From: Desulfoluna spongiiphila
GTDB taxonomy: Bacteria; Desulfobacterota; Desulfobacteria; Desulfobacterales; Desulfolunaceae
NCBI RefSeq assembly: GCF_900101345.1
Contig: NZ_FMUX01000019.1
Span: 62,001-126,000, forward strand
Reading direction: 5' to 3'
DNA: 64,000 bases
Part shown: one piece after another, positions 8,695 through 17,942 of the stretch
Position numbering within the stretch: position 1 is the stretch's first letter
How the letters are laid out: each line of letters begins with the position of its first letter
Program-made: the position numbers and the translations under genes
Notes under the pieces: model-generated
The model's input: the letters and a program-made list of their open reading frames with translations, nothing else
Told to the model about the DNA's origin: nothing
The model's database searches: none

Positions 8695-8702
<8 letters not shown>
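7995..8702 (-). CDS. livF: Branched-chain amino acid ABC transporter ATPase LivF
   Basis: The second nucleotide-binding subunit of the high-affinity branched-chain amino acid (HAAT) importer. It hydrolyses ATP at the inner membrane. Walker A is GANGAGKTTT, signature LSGGEQQM, Walker B LLLLDEPSLGLAP and the switch His region FLVEQN. The length of 235 residues is typical of LivF. It overlaps the end of livG by 8 bases, so it is translationally coupled, and is the last gene of livKHMGF. It is followed by the bidirectional terminator. Confidence 0.95.
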
Positions 8703-9492
<790 letters not shown>

Positions 9493-9493
9493 G

Positions 9494-10747
9494 TTAATCC
9501 CGCCCTCCCCTGTCAATCTTGTAAACCTTGCGCACGTTGGCGATAATTCCCTGTGGGCGGAAGATCATCATCACCACCATGCTGGCGCCGAAGAGCAGCA
9601 TGCGGTAATCGCCTACTCCCCTGAGGTATTCGGGCAGGAGGATGAGGATCAGGGCTCCGATAATGACACCCAGGATGGACCCCATGCCCCCCAGAACCAC
9701 GATGGACAGGATGATGGCTGATTCCATGAAGGTGAAACTCTGGGGGTTGATGAAGCCTGTTTTTGCGGCAAAAAGTACGCCGGCCATGCCTGCGAAAAAA
9801 GCGCTCAGGGCAAAGGCGGTGAGCTTGGTGCGGGTGATGTTGATGCCCATGGCCTGGGAGGCGATTTCGTCTTCACGCATGGCCATGAGCGCCCGTCCGA
9901 TGCGGGAGTTCTGGAGCCTGTAGGTTGCAAAGACGGTGAGGACGGCAAGGCCCACTGCCAGGTAATAGACATACATGATGCCCTGCTGGGTGGTGAGCTC
10001 CAGGCCCATGAGGCCGGGCTTGGGGATCTGGGCGATGCCGCTGGGGCCATGGGTGACGGCGTCCCAGTTCTCCAGGGTAATCCGGGTCATTTCTCCGAAG
10101 CCCAGGGTGACGATGGCCAGGTAGTCCCCCCGAAGGCGCAGGACTGGAATGCCCAGGGCGATGCCGAAAAGGGTGGCCAGAATTCCGCCCAGGGGCAGGG
10201 CCACCCAGAAACTGACGCCGTAGTACATGTTGAACAGAGCGTAGGTGTAGGCGCCCACGGCGTAAAAGGCCACATAGCCCAGGTGCAGGAGCCCTGCCAG
10301 CCCCACGGCGATATTGAGGCCGAGACCCAGGGTAACGTAAAAGAGCGCCGTGGTGAGGATGGTGGCTTGGTACTGGTTCACAAAGGGGAAGAGAAGGGCC
10401 ACCACGATGAGCAGCCCGTAAAAGGTGCGCTGGATGACGGGGTTGGACTCCCTGATGACCCCGTCTTTGGTGGGGCGCTTCGAAAGGGAGCCCATTTTTA
10501 TCCGTTTTGCCAGCGGGTTTTCGGTGAAGAGGGCAAGGGTTTTCCTGCCGGACTCTTCATTTTCCTGAAAGTATCGCCAGACAAGGGAGATGACAAAGCT
10601 GCCGATGCCGATCATAAACATGTTTCGCCATCGCCAGAAAATGACATTTTCAATGGTGTTGACCTTGAGCACCATGATGGGAAAGGTGAGGAAGATAAAC
10701 CAGAGGGCGACGATAAGCGATTTTTTTATTTCAGATAACTTGAACAT
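9494..10747 (-). CDS. livM: Branched-chain amino acid ABC transporter permease LivM
   Basis: An inner-membrane permease subunit. From the chosen ATG it has about 417 residues, the long form like E. coli LivM, with an extra N-terminal region of two membrane spans (about 10-60) before the conserved core. The core shows GLGLNIAVGLAGLLHLG, RLRGDYLAIVTLGFGE and the EAA-type loop MREDEIASQAMGI, then the SFTFMESAIILSIVVLGGMG block. A GTG at 10816 overlaps the livH stop as GTGA and would add 23 residues; the ATG at 10747 has AGGA nine bases upstream and begins at the first membrane-proximal segment, so I prefer it. Confidence 0.93.
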   Translation of the reverse strand: MFKLSEIKKSLIVALWFIFLTFPIMVLKVNTIENVIFWRWRNMFMIGIGSFVISLVWRYFQENEESGRKTLALFTENPLAKRIKMGSLSKRPTKDGVIRESNPVIQRTFYGLLIVVALLFPFVNQYQATILTTALFYVTLGLGLNIAVGLAGLLHLGYVAFYAVGAYTYALFNMYYGVSFWVALPLGGILATLFGIALGIPVLRLRGDYLAIVTLGFGEMTRITLENWDAVTHGPSGIAQIPKPGLMGLELTTQQGIMYVYYLAVGLAVLTVFATYRLQNSRIGRALMAMREDEIASQAMGINITRTKLTAFALSAFFAGMAGVLFAAKTGFINPQSFTFMESAIILSIVVLGGMGSILGVIIGALILILLPEYLRGVGDYRMLLFGASMVVMMIFRPQGIIANVRKVYKIDRGGRD

Positions 10748-10812
10748 CCTGGGTCCTGTATCCATGGTTGCGGTTCCAAAGGGCGGTCGGGTAACGCGCG
10801 CGCCGAGCCTGA

Positions 10813-11721
10813 TCACACCTTCTGGGTCGTGTTGCGCCCGAGGAGGCCGGCGGGCCTGAAAATAAGAATCAGGACCAGCAGGGCAAAGGCGAAGACATCT
10901 TCATAGTCGCTGGAGATGTAGCCGGTGGCCAGGCTCTCGGTCATGCCGAGGACCAGCCCTCCCAGGACGGCCCCGGGGATGCTGCCGATCCCTCCGAGGA
11001 CGGCGGCGGTGAAGGCTTTGATGCCTGCCATGAAGCCGATGTAAAAGTTGATCTGACCCATCTGGCAGGCCACAAGGACCCCGCCGATGGCGGCGAGGCT
11101 GGAGCCGATGACAAAGGTAAAGGAGATCACCTTGTTGACCGAGATACCCACAAGCATGGCCATGGTACGGTCCTGGGCGGTGGCCCGCATCGCTTTGCCC
11201 ATGGTGGTGTATTTGATGATGTAGGTCAGGAGCATCATGATCACAACGGTGGAGACAAGGATCATCAGGGAGGGGGAACCGATGATATGGGAGTAGGGCT
11301 CCCAGAAGTCGAATTCGGGGATCAGCTCGGGAAAGGGAAGGAACTTGTCGGTCTGGGCCAGCCGCACGTAGTTCTGGAGAAAGATGGACATACCGATGGC
11401 GCTGATGAGCGGGGAGAGCCGCGGGGCTTTCCTCAGGGGCTTGTACGCCACCTTTTCGACGGTGAACCCGTAGGCCGAAGCCCAGATGATGGCAGCCAGG
11501 CCTGCCATGATGACGATGGCCAGGTGCGGGAAGCCCAGGACTGTCAGCACGCTGGCAACGATGAGGGCGGTGTAGGCCCCCAGCATGTAAATTTCCCCAT
11601 GGGCAAAGTTGATCAACTCAATGATCCCGTACACCATGGTGTAACCCAGGGCGATGAGGGCGTATATGCTGCCCTTCACCAAACCTCCCAAAAAGAGTTC
11701 CAGAAAATACTCCAGATCCAT
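10813..11721 (-). CDS. livH: Branched-chain amino acid ABC transporter permease LivH
   Basis: The partner permease of LivM. Its 302 residues have about eight membrane helices. Family hallmarks are GYTMVYGIIELINFAHGE near the N-terminus, the coupling-helix loop MRATAQDRTMAMLVGIS and the GGIGSIPGAVLGG block near residue 245. It is the first gene after the livK stem-loop and is tightly linked to livM. Confidence 0.95.
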   Translation of the reverse strand: MDLEYFLELFLGGLVKGSIYALIALGYTMVYGIIELINFAHGEIYMLGAYTALIVASVLTVLGFPHLAIVIMAGLAAIIWASAYGFTVEKVAYKPLRKAPRLSPLISAIGMSIFLQNYVRLAQTDKFLPFPELIPEFDFWEPYSHIIGSPSLMILVSTVVIMMLLTYIIKYTTMGKAMRATAQDRTMAMLVGISVNKVISFTFVIGSSLAAIGGVLVACQMGQINFYIGFMAGIKAFTAAVLGGIGSIPGAVLGGLVLGMTESLATGYISSDYEDVFAFALLVLILIFRPAGLLGRNTTQKV

Positions 11722-11764
11722 ATTGTCCCTCTCCAGTGGCCCGTGCGTGGCCGGTCCTGCTTTA

Positions 11765-11807
11765 AGGGGCGGGCTGATGGAAATCAGGCCCGCCCCTGTT
11801 TTGTTTT
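11765..11807. promoter_or_regulatory. Stem-loop between livK and livH
   Basis: AGGGGCGGGC (11765-11774) pairs with GCCCGCCCCT (11788-11797), and the inner bases extend it with one bulge. In the direction of the liv transcript no T-run follows, so it is not a clean terminator. Such a hairpin after a binding-protein gene commonly protects the upstream mRNA, giving more LivK than permease. On the plus strand a GTTTTGTTTT tail follows, so it would also stop antisense transcripts. Confidence 0.6.
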
Positions 11808-11831
11808 ACGGTCAGACGTTCGGGGACCGGC

Positions 11832-12962
11832 TTAGTTCAGCTCTACGAACTGGCCGTTTTTAACCTGGTACATGGTGAAACCCACACCGATGGGGTCGCC
11901 TTTTTCATCGAAACGGATCTTGCCGAGGGGGGTGTCCACATCCTCGGTCCTGAGGGCCTTGACAACGGCGTCGTAGTCGGTGGAACCGGCTTTTTCAACG
12001 GCATTGAGGATGGCCAGGGTAGCGGCATAGGCTTCCAGGTAGAAGGCACCGGGGTCTTCGCCAAAGGCTTTGAGGTGCTGCTCCTTGGCCTTGATGGCCA
12101 GGGGGTTCTTGGAATAATCCATGGGGCCGGAAACGTAGACGCCTTCGGCATCTTTGCCGGCCACCTTGATGAAGGTCTCGTCCTTCAGGCCGTCGGCGCC
12201 GACAAAAAGGGATTTTACTTTCTTTTTGTTCATCTGGCGGATGATCTTGGAGGCATCGGAGTGGTAGCCGCCCCAGATGACGACGTCGGCACGGGATCGC
12301 TTGACCTTCTGGACGATGGGGCCGAAGCTTACGGACCCTGAGGTCACACCTTCAAAGAGAACCACCTCGGCCTTGGGGCTGGCCTTGACAAATTCCCTGG
12401 CGAGGATGGCAGCGCCTTTGCCGTAGTCGCCCTTGTCATGGAGGATGGCGATTTTTTTTGCGCCGAGGGTTTCAATGACGAATTTGACCTGGAGCTCTGC
12501 CTGCACCTTGTCGTGGGCGATGGTGCGGAAAAAGTTGGGGTAGTCGCCGCTGACGGTCAGGTCCGGGGCGGTGGCGGAAGGGGAGATGCAGACAAGACCG
12601 GCGCCGTTGTAGATCCCGAGGGCCGCCTTGGTTGCGCCGCTGCAGATGTGGCCGAGGACAATGTCCACGCCGCTGGTGACGAGCTTGGTGGCGGTGCTGG
12701 TGGCCACTTCGGGTTTGCACACGTCGTCTTCGGTGATCATTTCAACCTGTTTTCCGAGGACACCGCCAGCGGCGTTGATGTCGGCAACGACAAACCGGGC
12801 GGCGTTCACCGTGGGAAGACCGTAGGAGGCGAGGTCCCCACTGTGGGCGCCTGCGACACCAAGCTTGATGGTGTCAGCGGCAAACACCTGGCCAGCTGTG
12901 AGACACAGCGCGAACAATACCGACAATACCGTAGCGGTGAAAGAAATATAAAACCGTTTCAT
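11832..12962 (-). CDS. livK: Branched-chain amino acid ABC transporter substrate-binding protein LivK
   Basis: The periplasmic receptor that delivers Leu/Ile/Val or related amino acids to LivHM. The signal peptide covers residues 1-28 with likely cleavage after VFA. The mature protein starts ADTIKLGVAGAHSGDLASYG, the type I periplasmic fold entry, and contains SPSATAPDLT and GADGLKDETFIK. Two Cys (VCKPE and HICSG, about residues 84 and 106) may form the disulfide loop of this family. At 376 residues it is a normal length. It is the first gene of the operon; the precise ligand is not readable. Confidence 0.93.
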   Translation of the reverse strand: MKRFYISFTATVLSVLFALCLTAGQVFAADTIKLGVAGAHSGDLASYGLPTVNAARFVVADINAAGGVLGKQVEMITEDDVCKPEVATSTATKLVTSGVDIVLGHICSGATKAALGIYNGAGLVCISPSATAPDLTVSGDYPNFFRTIAHDKVQAELQVKFVIETLGAKKIAILHDKGDYGKGAAILAREFVKASPKAEVVLFEGVTSGSVSFGPIVQKVKRSRADVVIWGGYHSDASKIIRQMNKKKVKSLFVGADGLKDETFIKVAGKDAEGVYVSGPMDYSKNPLAIKAKEQHLKAFGEDPGAFYLEAYAATLAILNAVEKAGSTDYDAVVKALRTEDVDTPLGKIRFDEKGDPIGVGFTMYQVKNGQFVELN

Positions 12963-13090
12963 GAGTCTCCCTTTTAAATTGGAATTGAGTGAAAAACCGA
13001 ATTAAATTTGCAAAACAACACCAAATCGTGCACCCTTGTGTTTTCTTGTTGAGAGAAGACCTTTTGGGGCCGAGTCAGTAATCTTTTTTC

Positions 13091-13117
13091 ATAATATAAC
13101 CTTTGCGTAAAAGTCAA
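13091..13117 (-). promoter_or_regulatory. Putative promoter of the liv operon
   Basis: On the minus strand TTGACT (13117-13112) is followed after 15 bases by TATTAT (13096-13091), about 130 bases before livK. The spacing is short, so the assignment is weak. The 12963-13515 gap is AT-rich and must also hold the plus-strand promoter of the CBS-ACT gene; TTGACA at 13203-13208 with TAGGCT 17 bases later is the best candidate for that. Confidence 0.35.
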
Positions 13118-13515
13118 TTGCAATTACGTGAAACATCGGGTTTGGGATTGAGAGAATCCTTAAATATTTCAGGTGTTTTCTTTAGTATTTACAGAGTTTT
13201 ACTTGACAGGGATAATGCCTTGGCATAGGCTTGAAAAAACGGGGATTATTGTCCCTTTGCATCCGTGAAACGGATGGCCCGGGGAACCTGTTGTCAGGGC
13301 ATACGGGGGTTCCGGTTGCCCGGTGCGGGATTTTCCCATGATGACGGTTTGTTGATTCCGCCATCATGCTGTAAGTTGATTAAATTGATGTTTTGTATTT
13401 CTTATATTGATATATATACCAGCAATGACCGGCTTGGAGAGGGGGCATGCCAGATAGGAATGACTCAGGCGTGTTTCCTTGAAAATCCACTCTTTATCAT
13501 GAGGGAGCAGCTATT

Positions 13516-14187
13516 ATGTATGTTGGCAGAATCATGCACACCAACCTGATTACGGTTAAGCCCGAAACCACCATCAAGCAGGCCATGGACCTTTTAAAGG
13601 AACACCATATCGAGCACCTGGTTGTTCTGGATGATTCGGGAAACCTGAAGGGTATTCTTTCGGACCGGGACGTCAAAGCCAACCTTGCCTCGCCGGCGAC
13701 CACCTTCAGCACCCACGAGCTCAACTACCTTTTGGATCAGGTGACCGTGGGCATGATCATGGTAAAGCACGTGATCACGGTCACACCGGGCACCACGGTG
13801 GAAGATGCGGCCCTTGTGATTCGTGAAAACGAGATCAGCTCCCTGCCCGTGATGAAAGAGGGACGTCCCGTGGGGATCGTCACCAAGACAGACGTCATGG
13901 GGGTGCTCATGGACGCCATCGGCCTGGGAGAGGAGAACGAGCGGCTCATCGTGCTGGTGAGGAACCGTCTGGGCATGATTGCCGACATCACCAGCCGACT
14001 GCGGGATGAGAAGATCAACATCGCCAGTCTGATTACCTGGCCTGAAAAGGGGCTCGAGGGGGTCTATCAGCTGGTGATCCGTGTCCACGGCAGGGACAAG
14101 GCCAGGGCAATCAATGTTCTGGAGGCCATGGGCCTGAAGGTGATTACCGGGTATGTCGAGGATCACTCCGCGTATGTATCCGATTGA
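13516..14187 (+). CDS. CBS-pair and ACT domain protein (AcuB-like)
   Basis: A small cytoplasmic ligand sensor of 223 residues. Two CBS motifs, about 1-60 (MHTNLITVKPETTIKQAMDL and GILSDRDVK) and 75-130 (MVKHVITVTPGTTVEDAA and GIVTKTDVM), form a Bateman module that usually binds adenine nucleotides. Residues 140-215 form an ACT domain (LIVLVRNRLGMIADITSRLR), which usually binds amino acids. It has no catalytic domain, so it should act by binding a partner. It lies beside the liv operon, divergent, which fits amino-acid-linked control, but this is inference. The start has GAGGGAG upstream. Family resemblance is to AcuB of acetoin metabolism. Confidence 0.8.
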   Translation: MYVGRIMHTNLITVKPETTIKQAMDLLKEHHIEHLVVLDDSGNLKGILSDRDVKANLASPATTFSTHELNYLLDQVTVGMIMVKHVITVTPGTTVEDAALVIRENEISSLPVMKEGRPVGIVTKTDVMGVLMDAIGLGEENERLIVLVRNRLGMIADITSRLRDEKINIASLITWPEKGLEGVYQLVIRVHGRDKARAINVLEAMGLKVITGYVEDHSAYVSD

Positions 14188-14223
14188 TGGGCGGGTACCC
14201 AAGGGATCGAAAGGAGGCACACC

Positions 14224-14556
14224 ATGATTGAAAGCACCATGAAGCGTATCGAGGCTCTTCTTGAGGCCGCGGATCAGATGGATCCGGCAAGGCGCAGGGA
14301 ACTCCAGGGGCTTCTGGAGACACTCAAGGGCGAGGTGAAGATCCTTGCCGAGAGCAATCAGGAGGAGGCGGAGAGTATCGCCGGGTTTACGGGGCTCACC
14401 ACCCATGAGGTGATCCGGAAGAGCCCGGACCCCAAACTGGTCTCCATCTCTTCGGAGGGGCTCATGGCATCGGTGGAGGGGCTGGAGGCATCGCACCCTC
14501 GCCTGGTTTCGGCGGTCAATGCCCTGTGTACCTTTTTTGCGAACCTGGGGATTTAG
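14224..14556 (+). CDS. DUF4404 family protein
   Basis: A small 110-residue, mostly helical, acidic cytoplasmic protein. The N-terminal helix has the pattern IEALLEAADQMDPARRRELQ. The C-terminal end EASHPRLVSAV...FANLGI is the mark of DUF4404 proteins, whose function is unknown. The start is fixed by AAAGGAGG five bases upstream. It lies 36 bases after the CBS-ACT gene and is probably co-transcribed. Confidence 0.75.
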   Translation: MIESTMKRIEALLEAADQMDPARRRELQGLLETLKGEVKILAESNQEEAESIAGFTGLTTHEVIRKSPDPKLVSISSEGLMASVEGLEASHPRLVSAVNALCTFFANLGI

Positions 14557-14616
14557 GCTCAAAGAAAAACATAAGGGTACAAAACGTGCCTTCGGCGGCA
14601 AGGGCGGCGAAGCAAT

Positions 14617-14958
14617 GGGCCTTAGTCATCGTTTCGGCCAAGCTCATAAAAGCCGCGGGTTACCTCTGGTCGCTATGATACAGAATGGGAATGTAAACCC
14701 GGGCATGGATCCCCGGTCACCTGGCGATACAAGAGGTGGCGAGTGCCGGGCAGTAAAGCGGCATAACCGGTTTCATTTTCCCGGGCAGCCGGGGAAGACG
14801 ACGAGGGGCTAAGAGCGTCACGCTCTGTACCGCCTTTTCAGTCCCGCCCTCGTCTTTCCTGCGAAGGCGGGAATCCATGGTGGTTATGGGGTACTGCCGG
14901 GTTTATGAAGCGGGTGGTGGAGTTAACTCGAAGGTGGCCGAAACGATGCTCAAGGCCA
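14617..14958. repeat. Inverted-repeat element, family 2, copy 1 (342 bp)
   Basis: The outer arms GGGCCTTAGTCATCGTTTC... (14617-14640) and TGGCCGAAACGATGCTCAAGG... (14935-14958) are complementary at about 20 of 24 positions. The interior contains AGAGCG-TCA-CGCTCT (about 14813-14827) and a CCCGCC/GGCGGG pair, with no believable gene. The same outer arms recur at 48485-48702 and 53515-53706 with unrelated interiors. Confidence 0.6.
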
Positions 14959-14975
14959 CGCAATCATACGGAAAG

Positions 14976-15008
14976 GGGCGTAGCGAACAGTCGCTGCGCC
15001 CTTTTTTT
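14976..15008 (+). terminator. Rho-independent terminator-like hairpin
   Basis: GGGCGTAGCGA (14976-14986) pairs with TCGCTGCGCCC (14991-15001), with one G-U pair, followed by TTTTTTT. A weaker outer pair, CATACGG with CCGTATG, flanks it. It may close the CBS-ACT/DUF4404 transcript after the repeat element. Confidence 0.65.
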
Positions 15009-15041
15009 ATGCCGTATGGACTTGCTGTGGCAGATAGAAAG

Positions 15042-16361
15042 TCATGGGCGCGTGTACGCCGGCTCGCCCAGGATGTGGGTGGCGGCCACAAAGCGGTCGT
15101 CCCCTAAGATCATCAGCACGAAGAGGAGCTCTTCAAGATTCTCCGCGCGGCCGGAGCGCCGGGCTGCCAGGGGAGTGGCTTCCGGGTCGATGACCACAAA
15201 ATCGGCCTCGGCCCCTTGCCGGAAGGTGCCGACGGATGACGCAAGGCCCAGGGTGCGTGCACCGCCCAGGGTGGCGAGGTAGAACGCGGTGGTGGCGGAA
15301 AGGGGCGTGCGGCAGAGCTGGCAGACCTTGAACCCTTCGGCCATGGTGTGGAAGGGGGAAAACGAGGTGCCTCCGCCCACGTCGCTGCCAAGGCCCACGG
15401 GGATGCGATGTCGCTGGGCGTTGTCCATGCGGAAGAGGCCGCTGCCCAGAAACAAATTGGATGAGGGGCAAAAGGAGACCGAGGCGCCGCTCTGCGTGAG
15501 CCGCTCGTACTCCTCTTCGCTCAGGTGAATGGCGTGGGCAAACACAGAGCCTTCCCCCACGAGGCGGAACCGGTCGTAGATGTCCAGGTAGTTTGCGGCT
15601 TCCGGGAACAACTCCCTGACGGTGCGGATCTCTTCGTGGTTTTCGGACAGGTGGGTGTGCATGAGCAGGCCCTCGGCCTGGGTCATCAGCTCACCTGCGG
15701 CCTCCAGCTGTTCCCGCGTGGAGGTGACGGCAAACCGCGGGGTCACGGCATAGCCCAGGCGCCCTGTGCCGTGCCATCGTTCGATGAGGTCCCGGCTTTC
15801 GTCATAGGCCGATTCCGGGGTGTCTGTGAGGGCCTCCGGGGCGTTGCGGTCCATGAGGGTCTTGCCGGTGATGAACCGAAGCTTTCGCTTTTCCGCCTCA
15901 CGGAAGAGGGCCTCGGCGGATCCGGCGTGGACCGTGGCCATGGCAAGGGCGGTGGTGGTGCCGTTTTTAAGGGTTTCGTCGAAGAAACGGGACGCTCCCT
16001 TTCTGCAGACATCGTCATCTGCAAATCGCTGCTCTTCCGGGAAGGTGTAGGTGTCGAGCCAGTCTAAAAGCTCAATGCTGTTGGAGGCGATAACCGAGAG
16101 CTGCGGAGGGTGGATGTGGGTGTCCACAAATCCCGGCATGACCAGTTTGCCGGTATAATCGTACCAGGTGGTCAGGGCCTCGTCGGGGGTGGGGGCCCCG
16201 GATCGGTCTCCGGCATACAGCACGACACCGTCTTCGATGAGGAGAATTCCGTCGGGGTGGTAATGGCTGGCGTTTTTTCCTTTGCTCCTGGGGTCTTCCG
16301 TGAAGTGAAGGATATTTCCTTTTACAGCAATGAATTGCCTGTTTTTTTCTTGAGTGGACAT
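15042..16361 (-). CDS. guaD: Guanine deaminase
   Basis: Hydrolyses guanine to xanthine and ammonia (EC 3.5.4.3) in the cytoplasm. It is an amidohydrolase of 439 residues, the expected length. The N-terminal beta-domain leads to PGFVDTHIHPPQ with the metal-binding His-82 and His-84. HTHLSEN (about 236-242) gives the third His, and FAHAIHL and GLGSDVGGGTS supply the fourth His and the catalytic Asp. The guanine-deaminase-type PQ after HIHP and the CPSSNLFLGSGLF loop separate it from generic chlorohydrolases. It is transcribed away from the purine transporter operon with a 368-base shared upstream region, so both are probably controlled together. Confidence 0.92.
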   Translation of the reverse strand: MSTQEKNRQFIAVKGNILHFTEDPRSKGKNASHYHPDGILLIEDGVVLYAGDRSGAPTPDEALTTWYDYTGKLVMPGFVDTHIHPPQLSVIASNSIELLDWLDTYTFPEEQRFADDDVCRKGASRFFDETLKNGTTTALAMATVHAGSAEALFREAEKRKLRFITGKTLMDRNAPEALTDTPESAYDESRDLIERWHGTGRLGYAVTPRFAVTSTREQLEAAGELMTQAEGLLMHTHLSENHEEIRTVRELFPEAANYLDIYDRFRLVGEGSVFAHAIHLSEEEYERLTQSGASVSFCPSSNLFLGSGLFRMDNAQRHRIPVGLGSDVGGGTSFSPFHTMAEGFKVCQLCRTPLSATTAFYLATLGGARTLGLASSVGTFRQGAEADFVVIDPEATPLAARRSGRAENLEELLFVLMILGDDRFVAATHILGEPAYTRP

Positions 16362-16729
16362 TTTTATTTTATTTCACATGTTTTTGTAATACATATCGTG
16401 GTTCCGGTACCTTGGGCAATGCATGCATCACGGGCAGAACCGTGGAACGGAATCTGTGGGGCCGGAAAAAAGGTCATGGCGTATGCCTGCCGTGGTGCGG
16501 GTACATGAAGATGCACAGGCTTTTGTGTTCCCTGCAAGGGGGTATTTCCGGCGTCCTTGAATTTTGACGCGACAGACAGAATAATCACTTTTCGGGGAGG
16601 AATGCAAGGGTTGTCTCTTTTCTCCGGAGTCATGCGGCTTTGGTCTTGCTGAACGCAGGACTTTCATATATTTCGAGTGCGTCACAGTTTATTCATTATT
16701 GCACCAAACTACACACGTGGAGGATGTAA
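16362..16729. promoter_or_regulatory. Shared divergent control region of guaD and the purine transporter
   Basis: This gap must hold both divergent promoters. I looked for the conserved loops of a purine riboswitch (TATAA-flanked three-way junction) on either strand and did not find them. An AT-rich stretch around 16660-16710 precedes the transporter start, and another at 16362-16400 precedes guaD. No confident promoter or operator can be placed by eye. Confidence 0.35.
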
Positions 16730-17791
16730 ATGCGCAAAGGTCTGGTTCTGCTGGTGCTCGCACTGCTTATGGCAGTGGGAACGGCACAGGCGGCAGAAAA
16801 GAAAATGAAGGTTGGTTTTGTCTACGTATCCCCTGTGGGAGATGCCGGGTGGTCCTATGCCCATGATGTGGCCCGCAAGGCCATTGAGGCCCTGCCCGAT
16901 GTGGAGGTGAAGTATCTGGAGGCGGTCAAGGAAGGGGCTGACTCCGAGCGCGTCTTCCTCAAAATGGCCCGCAACAAGTACGACCTTATTTTCGGCACCA
17001 GCTTCGGGTACATGAACCCCATGCTGAAGGTGTCCAAAAAATTTCCCAAGACCGTGTTCATGCATTGCTCCGGCTATGAGACCTCCAAGAACATGGGCAA
17101 CTACTTCGGCCGCATGTACCAGGCCCGTTACCTCTCCGGCATGGTGGCCGGTGCCATGACCAAGAGCAACGTGCTCGGGTACGTGGGCGCTTTCCCCATG
17201 CCTGAGGTGATCCGCGGGATCAACGCCTTTACCCTGGGTGCCCGGTCCGTGAACCCCAAAGCTGAAGTGCGCGTGGTCTGGACCAAGACCTGGTACGACC
17301 CCGCCATCGAAAAAGAGGGCGCCAAAAGCCTTCTGGATGTGGGCGCAGACGTCATCGCCCAGCATCAGGACTCCCCCGGTCCCCAGGAAGCAGCCCAGGA
17401 GCGCGGGGTTTACTCCATCGGGTACAATACCGACATGAGCTCCTTTGCACCCAAGTCCCACCTCGTGGCGCCCATCTGGAACTGGACTCCTTTTTATATG
17501 GAGGTTCTCCAGAGCGTCAAAGACGGAACCTGGAAGAGCGGCTCCACCTGGAACGGCCTGGCCGAAGGTGTGGTGGACTTGAGCCCCATGAGCGACATGG
17601 TGCCCGCCGATGTCCAGAAAAAGGTCCTTGCGCGTCGCGACGAGATCAAGGACGGCAGCTATGTTGTCTTCTCCGGGCCGGTCAAGGACCAGTCCGGTAC
17701 CGTTCGTATTGCCGACGGCACCGAGCCTTCGGATCAGGACCTTCTCAAGATGGGATGGTTCGTTGAAGGCGTCATCGGCACCACCAAGTAG
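16730..17791 (+). CDS. BMP-family purine ABC transporter substrate-binding protein
   Basis: The periplasmic receptor of a BMP/PnrA-type importer. Residues 1-22 are a signal peptide ending AQA, with no lipobox, so it is soluble rather than lipid-anchored. The mature domain opens MKVGFVYVSPVGDAGWSYAH, the usual BMP start, and has the GTSFGYMNPM and HCSGYETSKNMGNYFGRMYQ blocks. The family binds nucleosides or purine-like bases; here the neighbours point to guanine, xanthine or their nucleosides. The start has GTGGAGG upstream. It is the first gene of a five-gene operon and is followed by an attenuator-like hairpin. Confidence 0.9.
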   Translation: MRKGLVLLVLALLMAVGTAQAAEKKMKVGFVYVSPVGDAGWSYAHDVARKAIEALPDVEVKYLEAVKEGADSERVFLKMARNKYDLIFGTSFGYMNPMLKVSKKFPKTVFMHCSGYETSKNMGNYFGRMYQARYLSGMVAGAMTKSNVLGYVGAFPMPEVIRGINAFTLGARSVNPKAEVRVVWTKTWYDPAIEKEGAKSLLDVGADVIAQHQDSPGPQEAAQERGVYSIGYNTDMSSFAPKSHLVAPIWNWTPFYMEVLQSVKDGTWKSGSTWNGLAEGVVDLSPMSDMVPADVQKKVLARRDEIKDGSYVVFSGPVKDQSGTVRIADGTEPSDQDLLKMGWFVEGVIGTTK

Positions 17792-17878
17792 CACCACGGT
17801 TTGCAGTATCCCCCGACGCGGTCCCTGTTGACGGGCACCGCTTTCCGGGGCACCTGCACCCGGGCTGGACACTGTGGG

Positions 17879-17906
17879 GGGGGGAACATAACGTTCCCCC
17901 CTTTTG
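17879..17906 (+). terminator. Attenuator-like hairpin between the binding-protein and permease genes
   Basis: GGGGGGAAC (17879-17887) pairs with GTTCCCCCC (17893-17901) across a 5-base loop, followed by only TTTT. It probably ends most transcripts so the binding protein is made in excess, with read-through into the permeases. Confidence 0.65.
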
Positions 17907-17942
17907 TATATTGACCCAAGGACAGATGAATCCCATACCACG

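Noticed and set aside
16362..16729. Purine riboswitch upstream of the purine operon
   Set aside because: The conserved junction and loop bases of the purine aptamer are not found on either strand.
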